DNA from: Acidobacteriota bacterium
Lineage (GTDB): Bacteria > Acidobacteriota > Vicinamibacteria > Vicinamibacterales > UBA2999
Assembly: GCA_016184455.1 (NCBI GenBank)
Contig: JACPCS010000110.1
Coordinates: 25,951-89,950 of the forward strand
DNA: 64,000 nucleotides
Direction of reading: 5' to 3'
In this document: one piece after another, positions 7,438 through 16,457 of the stretch
Position numbering within the stretch: position 1 is the first letter of the stretch
Layout: every line of letters begins with the position of its first letter
Translations under genes and position numbers: made by a program
The notes under the pieces: model-generated
What the model saw: the letters and a program-made list of their open reading frames with translations, nothing else
What the model was told of the DNA's origin: nothing
The model's database searches: none

Positions 7438-9632
7438 GCTATCCAGTCCGGATCTCTCTCGTCGCGCTCGCGCTTGCGGTGGCCGCGGGCGACCTGGCCG
7501 GCCAGCGCGTGGTGGGCGACCTTCCCGAGCCGACAGCGATCTCGACGACCACGCATGCGCCGCTGCCGAGTCACCCGTCGTTCTACTGGCTGGTGCCAGA
7601 TTCGGCGCTCAGCTCGACGAGCACCCGACCGGCGGAGGAGTCTGCGGCCGCACGCTTCGCGCGTGGGGTCCGGCTGATCGCGCAAGGCGACTTCGCGGCG
7701 GCCCTGCCGCTCGTCCGCGGCGCCGATCTCTCGTCCACACCGCTCGCGAACTACGTCCGCTATTACACCGGTGTCGCTCTGCTCGGGCTCCAGCGGTTCG
7801 AGGAGGCCGAGGCCGCCTTCGATGCGATCGATGACGACGCAGAAGGGTTTCTGGCGGAGGCCGCGCCGCTCCGAATGGCTGACGCCGCCCAGGGACGCGG
7901 CGATGCGGGCCGCGCCGCCGACATCCTGAACGACCTGAGCGACGACACGCTCGCCGCGCCCGAGGAGGTGTTCCTGCGCCTCGGCAGCGCGTACGAGGCG
8001 GCAGGTGATCCGGCGCGCGCGCTCCGCGCCTATTCACGCGTCTATTACGAGGTTCCGTTGAGCACGCAGGCGCTGGCCGCACAGCAGGGCATCGAGCGGC
8101 TCCAGGCGCCGGCGCTCATTCCGTCGAACCGGTTTCAGCTGGAGCTCGATCGCGCCGAACGGCTCTTTGCCGCGCGCCGCTGGGCGCAGGCGCGCCCCGC
8201 CTATGCCGAGCTCGCATCGGCGGCCCGCGGTGACGACCGGGCGCTCATCGTGCTCCGTCTCGCGACGTGCGATGACCAGCTCGGTCGCCACCGAACGGCA
8301 CGGGATGCCATCCGACCGCTGCTGGACGGCGGCCCGCGGGAGGCCGAGGCGCGCTACGTCCACCTCTCCGCGACACGCGGTCTTGGCGATCACACGGCCT
8401 ACGTCTCGCTGGTCCGCGGGCTCGTCGCCGATCATCCCGACAGTCCGTGGGCGGAGGAGGCGCTCGACGATCTCGCCGCTCACTACATTCGACAGGACGA
8501 CGAGCCGGCGGCGGACGGCGTGCTGCGCGAGCTGATGCGGCGGTTTCCGCGCGGGCGGTATACGGATCGCGCGGCCTGGCGCGTCGGGTGGCGGGCCTAC
8601 AAACAGGGCGAGTACGGCGAGGCGGCGCGGACGTTCGAGCAGGCGGCCGCCGTGTTCCCGCGCGCCGACTATCGTCCGTCGTGGCTGTACTGGGCGGCAC
8701 GCTCGCGCGACCGGCTCGGCAGCCGCGACGCGGCCACCGCGCTGTACCGCATCGTCGCGGCGGACTACCTGAACTCCTACTACGGACGGCTGGCGTCGGC
8801 CGTCCTGCGCGAGCGGCGCGCGCCGCCGGTGGCCCCGATTCTCCGGACCGACACGGCATCGGCGCCGGCGCCGGTCGTCCCGACCGACGCAGTCGTGCGC
8901 GCGCTCGTCGGGCTCGAGCTCTACGACGCCGCGCTCGACGAGGTGGAGTACGCCCGGAAGCAGTGGGGCGATCAGCCGGCGCTGCAGGCGACGGCGGCGT
9001 GGATCCGCAACCGCCGCGGGCTGCAGTCTGGGGCCGCCGAGCGGTTCGCCGACGTGCGCGGCGCGATCACGCTGATGCGCCGCGCCTATCCGCATTTCAT
9101 GGCGGCCGGCGGGGAGCAGCTGCCGCCCGAGATCCTGCGGGTCATCTTTCCGCTCGATTACTGGCCGCTCATCCGCAAGTACGCGCAGGCGCATCGGCTC
9201 GATCCGTATCTGATGGCGGCGCTCATCTCGCAGGAGTCGACGTTCACGCCCGACATCCGCTCCGCGGCGAACGCGGTCGGCCTGATGCAGCTCATTCCCG
9301 CCACCGGCCGCCGGTACGCCGCGAAGCTGGGGATCCGCTTCTCGACAGCCGTGCTCACGCAGCCCGAGACGAACCTCCGTCTCGGCATGCGGTACTTCCG
9401 CGACCTGATGGACCGCTTCGGCGGCGCGCACGTCGCGCTCGCCGCCTACAACGCCGGCGAGCACCGGGTATCGCGCTGGAAGGCGGAGCGCCCCGGCTTC
9501 GAGCAGGACGAGTTCATCGACGACATTCCCTTCCAGGAGACCCAGAACTACGTCAAACGCATTCTGGGCACCGCCGACGACTACCGGCGTCTCTATGGCG
9601 GCGTTCTGACCACGACGACGGCGACCGACTGA
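7434..9632 (+). CDS. Soluble lytic murein transglycosylase (SLT domain with TPR region)
   Basis: Periplasmic enzyme of 732 residues that cleaves the MurNAc-GlcNAc bond of peptidoglycan to give 1,6-anhydroMurNAc ends. It has a signal peptide (SYPVRISLVALALAVAAGDLAGQ), a long helical solenoid with TPR-like repeats (for example FAAALPLVRGADL, DTLAAPEEVFLRLGSAYEAAGDPARAL), and a C-terminal SLT domain from about residue 585. The catalytic Glu is E601 in ALISQESTF; AVGLMQLIPATGR, LGMRYFRDLMDRFGG and ALAAYNAGEHRVSRW are the other SLT signatures. Start GTG 7434 overlaps the upstream stop. Confidence 0.93.
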   Translation: MSYPVRISLVALALAVAAGDLAGQRVVGDLPEPTAISTTTHAPLPSHPSFYWLVPDSALSSTSTRPAEESAAARFARGVRLIAQGDFAAALPLVRGADLSSTPLANYVRYYTGVALLGLQRFEEAEAAFDAIDDDAEGFLAEAAPLRMADAAQGRGDAGRAADILNDLSDDTLAAPEEVFLRLGSAYEAAGDPARALRAYSRVYYEVPLSTQALAAQQGIERLQAPALIPSNRFQLELDRAERLFAARRWAQARPAYAELASAARGDDRALIVLRLATCDDQLGRHRTARDAIRPLLDGGPREAEARYVHLSATRGLGDHTAYVSLVRGLVADHPDSPWAEEALDDLAAHYIRQDDEPAADGVLRELMRRFPRGRYTDRAAWRVGWRAYKQGEYGEAARTFEQAAAVFPRADYRPSWLYWAARSRDRLGSRDAATALYRIVAADYLNSYYGRLASAVLRERRAPPVAPILRTDTASAPAPVVPTDAVVRALVGLELYDAALDEVEYARKQWGDQPALQATAAWIRNRRGLQSGAAERFADVRGAITLMRRAYPHFMAAGGEQLPPEILRVIFPLDYWPLIRKYAQAHRLDPYLMAALISQESTFTPDIRSAANAVGLMQLIPATGRRYAAKLGIRFSTAVLTQPETNLRLGMRYFRDLMDRFGGAHVALAAYNAGEHRVSRWKAERPGFEQDEFIDDIPFQETQNYVKRILGTADDYRRLYGGVLTTTTATD

Positions 9633-9636
9633 CAGG

Positions 9637-10377
9637 ATGAGCGATCTGCTCGCGCTGACGGCCGCCGCCGAGGCGACGCATTTCTGGTTCCACGGCTTCC
9701 GCGCGTACATCCGCCCCGTCATCCAGCAGATCGCCGGCGGACGCCGCGACCTCCGCATTCTCGACGGCGGGTGTGGCACCGGCTACAACATGCGCGTGTT
9801 GCTCGCGCCGCACGGCCGGGCGTTCGGCTTCGACATGCACGTCGACGCGATGCGGCGGGCGCGCGCGGCCGGGCGGCCGCTGGTGCGCGCGAATATGGAG
9901 CAGATCCCGTTTGCGTCCGGCAGCTTCGACGTGGTGACCTCGTTCGACGTCATGCAGAGCGTCCACGACGATCGGCGGGCGATGCGCGAGCTGGCGCGCG
10001 TGCTGAAGCCGGGCGGCCATCTCGTGCTGAACGTCACCGCCCTCGATTTCATGGGCGGCGATCACGGCGACGTCTGGGGCGAGCTGCGGCGCTATACGCC
10101 GACACGTGCGCGGCGGCTCCTCGCCCAGGCGGGGCTCGAGCCGATCCGCATCTCCTTTCTGTTCGGGTCGCTGCTGCCGTTGATGCTGGCGGTTCGGGTG
10201 TGGCAGCGGATTCAGCGGCTGTGGCGGACGCCGCACGGTGACGAGGACCTCATCGTCCCATCCCCGCCGATCAATGCGCTGCTGACCGCCCTCGTGAGAG
10301 GGGAGGCGGCGCTGACGCGCCGCGTCCCCATCCCGTTTGGCAGCTCGCTGATGATTGTGGCGAGAAAACCGAGTTAG
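9637..10377 (+). CDS. Class I SAM-dependent methyltransferase
   Basis: 246 residues with a Rossmann methyltransferase core: ILDGGCGTGYNMRVL (motif I, SAM binding), FGFDMHVDAMRRAR, ANMEQIPFASGSFDVVTSFDVM (motif IV region), VLKPGGHLVLNV. The pattern matches the Methyltransf_11 group that modifies small molecules or lipids; the substrate is not visible. It starts four bases after the lytic transglycosylase stop with a short CAGG Shine-Dalgarno, so it probably shares that transcript. The last bases overlap the convergent outer-membrane protein gene. Confidence 0.85.
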   Translation: MSDLLALTAAAEATHFWFHGFRAYIRPVIQQIAGGRRDLRILDGGCGTGYNMRVLLAPHGRAFGFDMHVDAMRRARAAGRPLVRANMEQIPFASGSFDVVTSFDVMQSVHDDRRAMRELARVLKPGGHLVLNVTALDFMGGDHGDVWGELRRYTPTRARRLLAQAGLEPIRISFLFGSLLPLMLAVRVWQRIQRLWRTPHGDEDLIVPSPPINALLTALVRGEAALTRRVPIPFGSSLMIVARKPS

Positions 10378-11165
10378 AACCGCGCGACGACGCCGAAGTA
10401 CGGGCCCTGCATCTTCAGGTCGCCCGTGTCCTCGTCGACGATGTAGTCGGCGATGACGGAGCGATACCCGACCTGGGCGCCGATCCCGATGGCGCGGCTC
10501 GGGATGATGGTGGCGTTGATGTCGAAGTCGGTGAACTTCACGTCGAAATCACCCGACGACACCTTCAGGCCGGTGAACTCGCCCGTGATCGCGATCATCG
10601 GCGTGACGTAGCCGCGGCCGATGACGCCGATCGTCGGCACCGGCGCGTCCGTGTCGGTGGCGGCCGTGCTGCGGAGCGCCGGGCTGTCGATGGCCGCCTG
10701 CACCTTGTTGTACTTGAGGTCGGCGACGACGCCGAAGAAGCCGCGGTCGCGCGAGACGAAATCCCACTCGTATCCGAACGTCCACAGATCCCATTTGATA
10801 TCGGCCGAGGCCGGCGTATTGATCGTGAACGTGCGGCCCTGGAACGTGAACGTCCGCCGGATCGTGGCGTCCTGCTCGTAGCTGAACTTCACGTAGCCGA
10901 ACCGGAACTTGTGGTTTCGGCCGAGCGCGACGCGGAAGTCGGGAAACGATTTGTCTTCGATGCCGAACTCCTCGACGAAGTCGACTTCATCGATGCTCGA
11001 GCCGGCAAGCGCGCCGGTCGACAGCCGCAGCTCGGGTGAAGGTCGCCAGGACATCAGGCCGAGCTCCACGACCTGATCGTTGGGCGCCTGCGCGGCGGCG
11101 GGCGCTGCGGCGATGATCGGCAGGAGCAGCGTGCAGTACACGAGAGGGGCGATTCTGTTTCGCAT
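10374..11165 (-). CDS. Outer-membrane beta-barrel protein
   Basis: 263 residues. The ATG at 11165 is preferred to an ATG 33 bases upstream because it puts the signal peptide (MRNRIAPLVYCTLLLPIIAAAPAAAQA) at the very N-terminus. The mature part alternates polar and apolar residues in strands (HKFRFGYVKFSYEQDATI, WDLWTFGYEWDFVSRDRGFFGVVADLKYN) and ends in PYFGVVARF, a terminal aromatic as required for barrel assembly. No specific family is recognised. It faces the methyltransferase gene tail to tail. Confidence 0.75.
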   Translation of the reverse strand: MRNRIAPLVYCTLLLPIIAAAPAAAQAPNDQVVELGLMSWRPSPELRLSTGALAGSSIDEVDFVEEFGIEDKSFPDFRVALGRNHKFRFGYVKFSYEQDATIRRTFTFQGRTFTINTPASADIKWDLWTFGYEWDFVSRDRGFFGVVADLKYNKVQAAIDSPALRSTAATDTDAPVPTIGVIGRGYVTPMIAITGEFTGLKVSSGDFDVKFTDFDINATIIPSRAIGIGAQVGYRSVIADYIVDEDTGDLKMQGPYFGVVARF

Positions 11166-11212
11166 GCGCCGCTTATCGGCATGTTTCGTGCCAGTCATTA
11201 GACGCCAGGTCC

Positions 11213-11218
11213 TATACT
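11213..11218 (+). promoter_or_regulatory. -10 hexamer TATACT, leaderless start
   Basis: TATACT nine bases before the ATG of the first ABC exporter gene, in the short divergent gap with the barrel gene; no Shine-Dalgarno sequence is seen. Confidence 0.45.
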
Positions 11219-11227
11219 GGTGAAACG

Positions 11228-12976
11228 ATGTCCCCTCGGCGCCGGCTGCTGGCGTACATCCTCCAGCACCGCCGGCCGTTCCTGCTCGGCCTGGTCTGCG
11301 TCTTCATCACCACCGCGGTCGCGCTTGCGAGCCCCTGGGTGCTGAAGCTTGCCGTCGACGACCTCGAACGCGGCGTCGACGCGGCGAAGATCCGGTTCTA
11401 CGCCGCCGTCGTGCTCGGCCTCGCGGCGGTCGGTGGTCTGTTTCGCTTCCTGATGCGGCGGATCATCGTCGGCGCCTCGCGTCACATCGAGTACGCGATC
11501 CGCAACGACTTCTTCGCCCACCTGCAGCGGCTCGATCTCGCGTACTTCCAGCACCATCGGACCGGCGACCTGATGTCGCGTGCGACCAATGACCTCAGCG
11601 CGGTGCGGATGATGATCGGCCCGGCCATCATGTACTCCGCGAACACGATTCTGACCTGCGTGGTCGCGGTGGGCCTGATGATCTCGATCGACGCGCGGCT
11701 GACGGCAATCGCGCTCGCACCGCTGCCGCTCGTGTCGATCTCCGTGTGGTACTTCGGGACGATCATCCATCGGCGATTCGAGCGCATTCAGGAGCAGCTC
11801 GCCGACATCAGCGCCATCGCCCAGGAGACGCTCGCCGGTGTCCGTGTCATCCGCGCGTACGGACAGGAAGCGTTCGAAACCGAGCGGTTCCGGCGCGCCA
11901 ACGAGGAGTACGTCCGGCGCAACCGCGGGCTGATCCGGATCGAGGCGATGTACTTCCCGATCATGGGGTTCCTCATGGGCATCGGCGCGCTGCTGGTGCT
12001 CTGGATGGGAAGCCGAGCGGTGGTTGCAGGCCGCATGAGCGTCGGAGAGCTGGTGGCGTTCAACGCCTATCTGATGATGCTCGCCTGGCCGATGATCGCG
12101 TTCGGCTGGGTGACGAACCTGGTGCAGCGCGGGATGGCGTCGTGGAAGCGCATGCTCGACGTCCTCGATATGCCGCCGCGCATCACCGACAGTGCCAGCC
12201 CGGCGCCCGTGCCGGGAGGCCGCGTGACCGGCCGCATCGAGCTGCGGCGGCTCACGTTCGCATACGGCGATCACGTCGTATTGCGCGACGTCTCCGCCGT
12301 GATCCCTGCCGGGACGACGACGGCGATTGTCGGTGCCACCGGGTCGGGGAAGTCGACGCTGCTCGGTCTGCTCCCGCGGCTGCACGATCCGCTGCCGGGG
12401 ACCGTGTTCATCGATGGCACCGACGTCCGCGAGCTGCCGCTGGAGGTGCTGCGCGGTTCCATCGGATTCGTGCCGCAGGAGCCGTTCCTGTTCGGCGCCA
12501 CGCTGGCCGAGAACGTCGCGTTCGGCGCGCGCGCGGACCAGGCCGATCGGTCGCGCGCCGAGCAGGCGGCGGCGCTCGCGCGCCTCGACAAGGACGTCGC
12601 GGCGTTTCCGCGCGGCTACGACACCATCATCGGGGAGCGCGGGATCACGCTGTCAGGCGGACAGAAACAGCGGACGGCCATCGCGCGCGCGCTCGTCATC
12701 GACCCGCCAATCCTGATCCTCGATGACGCGCTGTCGGCCGTCGACACGTATACCGAGGAGGAAATCCTCGCGCGCCTGCGGAACGTGATGCGGCAGCGCA
12801 CCGTCATTCTCGTCTCGCATCGGATCTCGACCGTCCGCGGCGCGGATCAGATTCTCGTCTTGGACGAGGGGCGGATTGTGGAGCGCGGGACGCACGAGCA
12901 GCTCGTCGCCCGCAGCGGCGCCTATGCGGCGCTGTACCGCAAGCAGCTGCTCGAAGACGAGCTGGCGGCGTCATGA
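11228..12976 (+). CDS. ABC exporter half-transporter with degenerate Walker B glutamate
   Basis: 582 residues: six-helix membrane domain (about 1-330) and nucleotide-binding domain. Walker A GATGSGKST is at 369-377 and the signature LSGGQ at 475-479. The Walker B reads LILDDALSAVD, so the catalytic Glu is Asp500. This is the mark of the degenerate-site subunit of heterodimeric exporters such as TM287/288 and BmrCD. Its partner is the next gene, 28 bases downstream, with the matching non-canonical signature. Likely exports a lipid, peptide or hydrophobic compound through the inner membrane. Confidence 0.92.
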   Translation: MSPRRRLLAYILQHRRPFLLGLVCVFITTAVALASPWVLKLAVDDLERGVDAAKIRFYAAVVLGLAAVGGLFRFLMRRIIVGASRHIEYAIRNDFFAHLQRLDLAYFQHHRTGDLMSRATNDLSAVRMMIGPAIMYSANTILTCVVAVGLMISIDARLTAIALAPLPLVSISVWYFGTIIHRRFERIQEQLADISAIAQETLAGVRVIRAYGQEAFETERFRRANEEYVRRNRGLIRIEAMYFPIMGFLMGIGALLVLWMGSRAVVAGRMSVGELVAFNAYLMMLAWPMIAFGWVTNLVQRGMASWKRMLDVLDMPPRITDSASPAPVPGGRVTGRIELRRLTFAYGDHVVLRDVSAVIPAGTTTAIVGATGSGKSTLLGLLPRLHDPLPGTVFIDGTDVRELPLEVLRGSIGFVPQEPFLFGATLAENVAFGARADQADRSRAEQAAALARLDKDVAAFPRGYDTIIGERGITLSGGQKQRTAIARALVIDPPILILDDALSAVDTYTEEEILARLRNVMRQRTVILVSHRISTVRGADQILVLDEGRIVERGTHEQLVARSGAYAALYRKQLLEDELAAS

Positions 12977-13004
12977 CGGACCACGGAACCGAGAACTGAC
13001 CGCG

Positions 13005-14807
13005 ATGTCGATCCACGAAGACGAAGTCATCGGCAGGGCCTACGACGCGCGATTGATGCGCCGCCTGCTGACGTACCTCGCGCCGTACCGGCCGCAGGTG
13101 GCGGTGGCGATCGGCGCCATCCTCGCTCATGCGCTGCTCGAGCTGGTGCCGCCGTACCTGACCAAGGTCGTCATCGACCGCTACATTCCGACGGGCGATC
13201 TGTCGGGGCTCGGGCTGATCGCCGTGATCTTCCTGCTCACGCTCTGCGGCTCCTTCGCGTTCGAGTACCTGCAGACCGCGACGATGCAGACGATCGGGCA
13301 GCGGATCATGTTCGACCTGCGGATGCACATCCACGGCCGGCTGAACCGCCTCGACCTGCGGTTCTACGATCGCAATCCGGTCGGCCGGCTGATGACGCGT
13401 GTCACGACCGACGTCGATGCGCTGAACGAGCTGTTCACGTCGGGCGTCGTGCCCGTCATCGGCGACGTGTTCACGCTCGTCGGGATCATGGCCGTCCTGG
13501 TGTGGATGGACTGGCGGCTGGCGGTGGTCGCCTTCTCGGTGCTGCCGCTCATCGTGCTGATCACGCAGTGGTTCCGCCGGAACGTCCGGGAGTCGTACCG
13601 AACGGTGCGGGCGTGGATCGCGCGCATCAACGCCTACCTGCAGGAGCGGATTACCGGCATGAGCACGGTGCACCTGTTCCGCCGGGAGGCGCGCGACTTC
13701 GCCGCCTTCGACGAGATCAACCGTCAGCACCGCGACGCCAACCTCCAGTCGATCTTCTTCTACGCGGTGTTCTATCCGGCCATCGAGCTCGTCAGCGCCC
13801 TTGCCTCGGCGCTCATCATCTGGGTGGGGGGTGGGTGGGTGATCCAGGAGACGCTGACGCTCGGCTCGCTGGTGGCCTTTTTGCTGTACGCGCAGCGGTT
13901 CTTCCGGCCGATCAGCGACATGTCGGAGAAGTTCAACGTGCTGCAGGGCGCGATGGCCTCGTCCGAGCGCATCTTCACGCTGCTCGATACGCCGATCGAG
14001 GTCGCCTCACCGCTCAGACCGGCCACACCAGCCGGGCCCGGTGCGATCGCCTTCGAGCACGTCACGTTCGCGTACGTCGAGGGCGAACCGGTGCTGCGCG
14101 ACGTGTCGTTCCGCGTCGAGCCCGGGGAGCGCGTCGCGTTCGTCGGCGCCACCGGCGCGGGCAAGACGACGATCGTCAACCTGCTCCTGCGGTTCTACGA
14201 CGTCCGGCAGGGGCGCATCACGATCGACGGGGTCGACATCCGCGACATGGACCTCGCGCGCCTGCGGGCGACGATCGGTCTGGTGCTCCAGGACGTGCAT
14301 CTGTTCTCCGGCACGATCGCCGGGAACGTGCGCCTCGGCAACGAGGCGATCACCGACCGGGAAGTGCGCGCCGCCATCGAGGCGGTCCACGCGAACGTCT
14401 TCGTCGACCGGCTGCCGCAGGGGCTGGGGACCGCGGTCGCCGAGCGCGGTGCGACGCTCTCGGTCGGGCAGAAGCAGCTGCTGTCGTTCGCGCGCGCGCT
14501 GGCGTTCAACCGCCCGATCCTGATCCTCGACGAGGCCACCTCGAGCGTCGACACCGAGACCGAGCTCCTCATCCGCGACGCGCTGAAGGTGATCATGCGC
14601 GGCCGGACGACGCTCGCCATCGCGCATCGCCTGTCGACGATTCAGGGCATGGACCGCATTCTCGTGCTGCACAAGGGCCAGCTGCGCGAGTCGGGCACGC
14701 ACCAGGCGCTCCTCGCGGCGCGGGGCATCTACCATCGGCTGTACCAGCTGCAGTTCCAGTCCGACCCCGCGCGCCCCACCCTGATCGAAAACCCTGCACG
14801 CGCCTGA
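13005..14807 (+). CDS. ABC exporter half-transporter, catalytic-Glu subunit
   Basis: 600 residues from ATG 13005 (MSIHEDEVIGRAYDARLMRR); the open frame upstream overlaps the previous gene and is not used. Six-helix membrane domain, then Walker A GATGAGKTT at 381-389, signature LSVGQ at 485-489 in place of LSGGQ, and Walker B LILDEATSSVD with the catalytic Glu at 510. A canonical Walker B with a non-canonical signature complements the first subunit, so one ATP site of the dimer would be active and one degenerate. The pair is one operon. Confidence 0.92.
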   Translation: MSIHEDEVIGRAYDARLMRRLLTYLAPYRPQVAVAIGAILAHALLELVPPYLTKVVIDRYIPTGDLSGLGLIAVIFLLTLCGSFAFEYLQTATMQTIGQRIMFDLRMHIHGRLNRLDLRFYDRNPVGRLMTRVTTDVDALNELFTSGVVPVIGDVFTLVGIMAVLVWMDWRLAVVAFSVLPLIVLITQWFRRNVRESYRTVRAWIARINAYLQERITGMSTVHLFRREARDFAAFDEINRQHRDANLQSIFFYAVFYPAIELVSALASALIIWVGGGWVIQETLTLGSLVAFLLYAQRFFRPISDMSEKFNVLQGAMASSERIFTLLDTPIEVASPLRPATPAGPGAIAFEHVTFAYVEGEPVLRDVSFRVEPGERVAFVGATGAGKTTIVNLLLRFYDVRQGRITIDGVDIRDMDLARLRATIGLVLQDVHLFSGTIAGNVRLGNEAITDREVRAAIEAVHANVFVDRLPQGLGTAVAERGATLSVGQKQLLSFARALAFNRPILILDEATSSVDTETELLIRDALKVIMRGRTTLAIAHRLSTIQGMDRILVLHKGQLRESGTHQALLAARGIYHRLYQLQFQSDPARPTLIENPARA

Positions 14808-14813
14808 CGACCT

Positions 14814-14854
14814 ACGTAGTGTCCGGCTTTCGTCGGACCCGGACCATCACGTAG
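14814..14854. repeat. REP-like palindrome after the ABC operon
   Basis: Arms TACGTAGTGTCCGG (14814-14827) and its near complement (14840-14854), with an inner GTCCG/CGGAC pair. The words ACGTAG and GTCCGGCTTT recur at 40643-40665. It lies in the 103-base gap after the ABC genes and may end their transcript. Confidence 0.6.
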
Positions 14855-14910
14855 CCGGACCTGCACCGCGGCATTCCCCTTGCACCGTCTCTAGCCCTCG
14901 GGGCCAGTGC

Positions 14911-15735
14911 ATGTCTGTTCAGCCGGTCGAAGCCGTTCGGGCCAGCGCCGTCCCGTTCACTCGGCCAACGGAGGCGCTCGCGTCGCTGCTGGAGGCGATC
15001 GGCGACGCCCGTGTCGTTCTGGTTGGGGAGGCCTCATACGGCACGCACGAGTTCTACCGGATTCGCGCCGATCTCACCGCCCTCCTTCTCGAACAGCGTG
15101 GATTCGACATCGTGGCCGCCGAGGCCGACTGGCCCGACGCCGCGCGTGCGAGCCGGTGGGCCCGCCTGCAGTCCGATGAGGCCGGCGCCGCCGATGCGCT
15201 CGAGGGATTCACACGCTTCCCGCGCTGGATGCGGCGCAACGACGTCGTCGTCGACTTTCTCCGGTGGCTGCGCGAATTCAACCGCGGCCGGGAGGCCGCC
15301 GACCGCGTCGGCTTCTACGGGCTGGACCTCTACAGCCTGCACGCCTCGATTGATGCCGTCCTGCGCTATCTCGCGGCTGTCGATCCGGCGGCCGCGGCCC
15401 GCGCCCGCGAGCGATACGCCTGCTTCGAGCAGTTCGGGGACGACGTCCACAGTTACGGCTACACCACGAGCCTCGGGCTGTCGGTCTCGTGTGAGAGCGA
15501 GGTCGTCGAGCAGCTCGTCGATCGGCGCAGACGCGCCGCCGAGTACGCGCGCCGCGACGGCTTCGTCGCCGAGGACGAGTACTTCTCCGCCGAACAGAAC
15601 GCCCGTCTCATCCGGAACGCGGAGCAGTACTATCGCGCCATGTTCGGCGACCGTGCCGCGTCGTGGAACCTGCGCGATACGCATATGATGGAGACGCTAT
15701 CTGCCGGAGACGTATCCGGTTGGAGTGTGACGTGA
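14911..15735 (+). CDS. Erythromycin-esterase-family protein with large internal deletion
   Basis: Family members are about 430 residues; here only the N-terminal 260 remain. Recognisable parts are VVLVGEASYGTHEFY and AEADWPDAARASRW (active-site Glu/His region), RFPRWMRRNDVVVDFLRWLREFN, GLDLYSLHASIDAVLRYL, and WNLRDTHMMETL. After this the frame gives an unrelated tail (SAGDVSGWSVT), while the other frame reads LPETYPVGV and stops at 15730, the usual C-terminal end of the family. So about 150 codons, including the second catalytic His segment (WAHNxH), are missing and the frame has shifted. Function is probably lost. The neighbouring phosphoribosyltransferase is its common partner in other genomes. 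Confidence 0.75.
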   Translation: MSVQPVEAVRASAVPFTRPTEALASLLEAIGDARVVLVGEASYGTHEFYRIRADLTALLLEQRGFDIVAAEADWPDAARASRWARLQSDEAGAADALEGFTRFPRWMRRNDVVVDFLRWLREFNRGREAADRVGFYGLDLYSLHASIDAVLRYLAAVDPAAAARARERYACFEQFGDDVHSYGYTTSLGLSVSCESEVVEQLVDRRRRAAEYARRDGFVAEDEYFSAEQNARLIRNAEQYYRAMFGDRAASWNLRDTHMMETLSAGDVSGWSVT

Positions 15736-16409
15736 TTCCACGGGGCACACGAGACGAGGAACGGCCGTTCGAGAACCGGCGGGCAGCCGGCCGGGCGCTG
15801 GCCGCGCTGCTGCGCCACTACGCCGATCGGCACGACGTGCTGGTGCTCGCGCTTCCGCGGGGCGGCGTGCCGGTCGCCTACGAGGCGGCGCAGGCCCTGG
15901 GCGCGCCGCTCGACCTCTTTCTCGTGCGGAAGCTCGGGACGCCCGGACACCGCGAGCTGGCGATGGGCGCCATCGCCTCCGGCGGCGTCCGCGTGCTCAA
16001 CGACCAGATCGTCCGCTGGTACGGCATCACGCCGGCCGACCTCGAGACCGTCGCGCGTGAGGAGGAGCGCGAGCTGGAGCGCCGCGAGGCGGCGTACCGG
16101 GAAGGTCGTGACCCCGCGCCCGTCGCGGGTCGCACGGTGATCCTCATCGACGACGGTCTCGCCACCGGATCGACCATGCGCGCGGCGGTCCAGGCCGTGA
16201 GGCAGCGGCAGCCGGCGCGCGTCGTCGTGGCCGTGCCCGTCGGCGCGCCTCAGACGTGCGATGAGCTGTCGGCGATCGCCGATGAGGTCGTCTGCGCGCG
16301 GATGCCTGAGCCGTTCGCCGCCGTAGGGCAGTGGTACCTCGATTTCGATCAGACGACTGACGAAGAGGTGCGCGACCTGCTGCGGGCGCACGCATTGACC
16401 CATCAGTAA
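15732..16409 (+). CDS. Phosphoribosyltransferase
   Basis: 225 residues from GTG 15732, two bases after the displaced stop of the preceding gene; the open frame reaches further upstream but that overlaps the esterase. The type I PRTase fold shows as LVLALPRGGVPVAYEAA (first loop), LFLVRKLGTPGHRELAMGAIA, and the PRPP-binding motif TVILIDDGLATGSTMRAA with the acidic pair. These enzymes use PRPP, but members in this context (beside erythromycin-esterase and Hsp20 genes) have no proven substrate and may have a stress role. Confidence 0.85.
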   Translation: MIPRGTRDEERPFENRRAAGRALAALLRHYADRHDVLVLALPRGGVPVAYEAAQALGAPLDLFLVRKLGTPGHRELAMGAIASGGVRVLNDQIVRWYGITPADLETVAREEERELERREAAYREGRDPAPVAGRTVILIDDGLATGSTMRAAVQAVRQRQPARVVVAVPVGAPQTCDELSAIADEVVCARMPEPFAAVGQWYLDFDQTTDEEVRDLLRAHALTHQ

Positions 16410-16457
16410 ACCTCCGCGCCGGCACCGCCGTTGCTTCGAGAGCAGTGGAGGTTCCCA

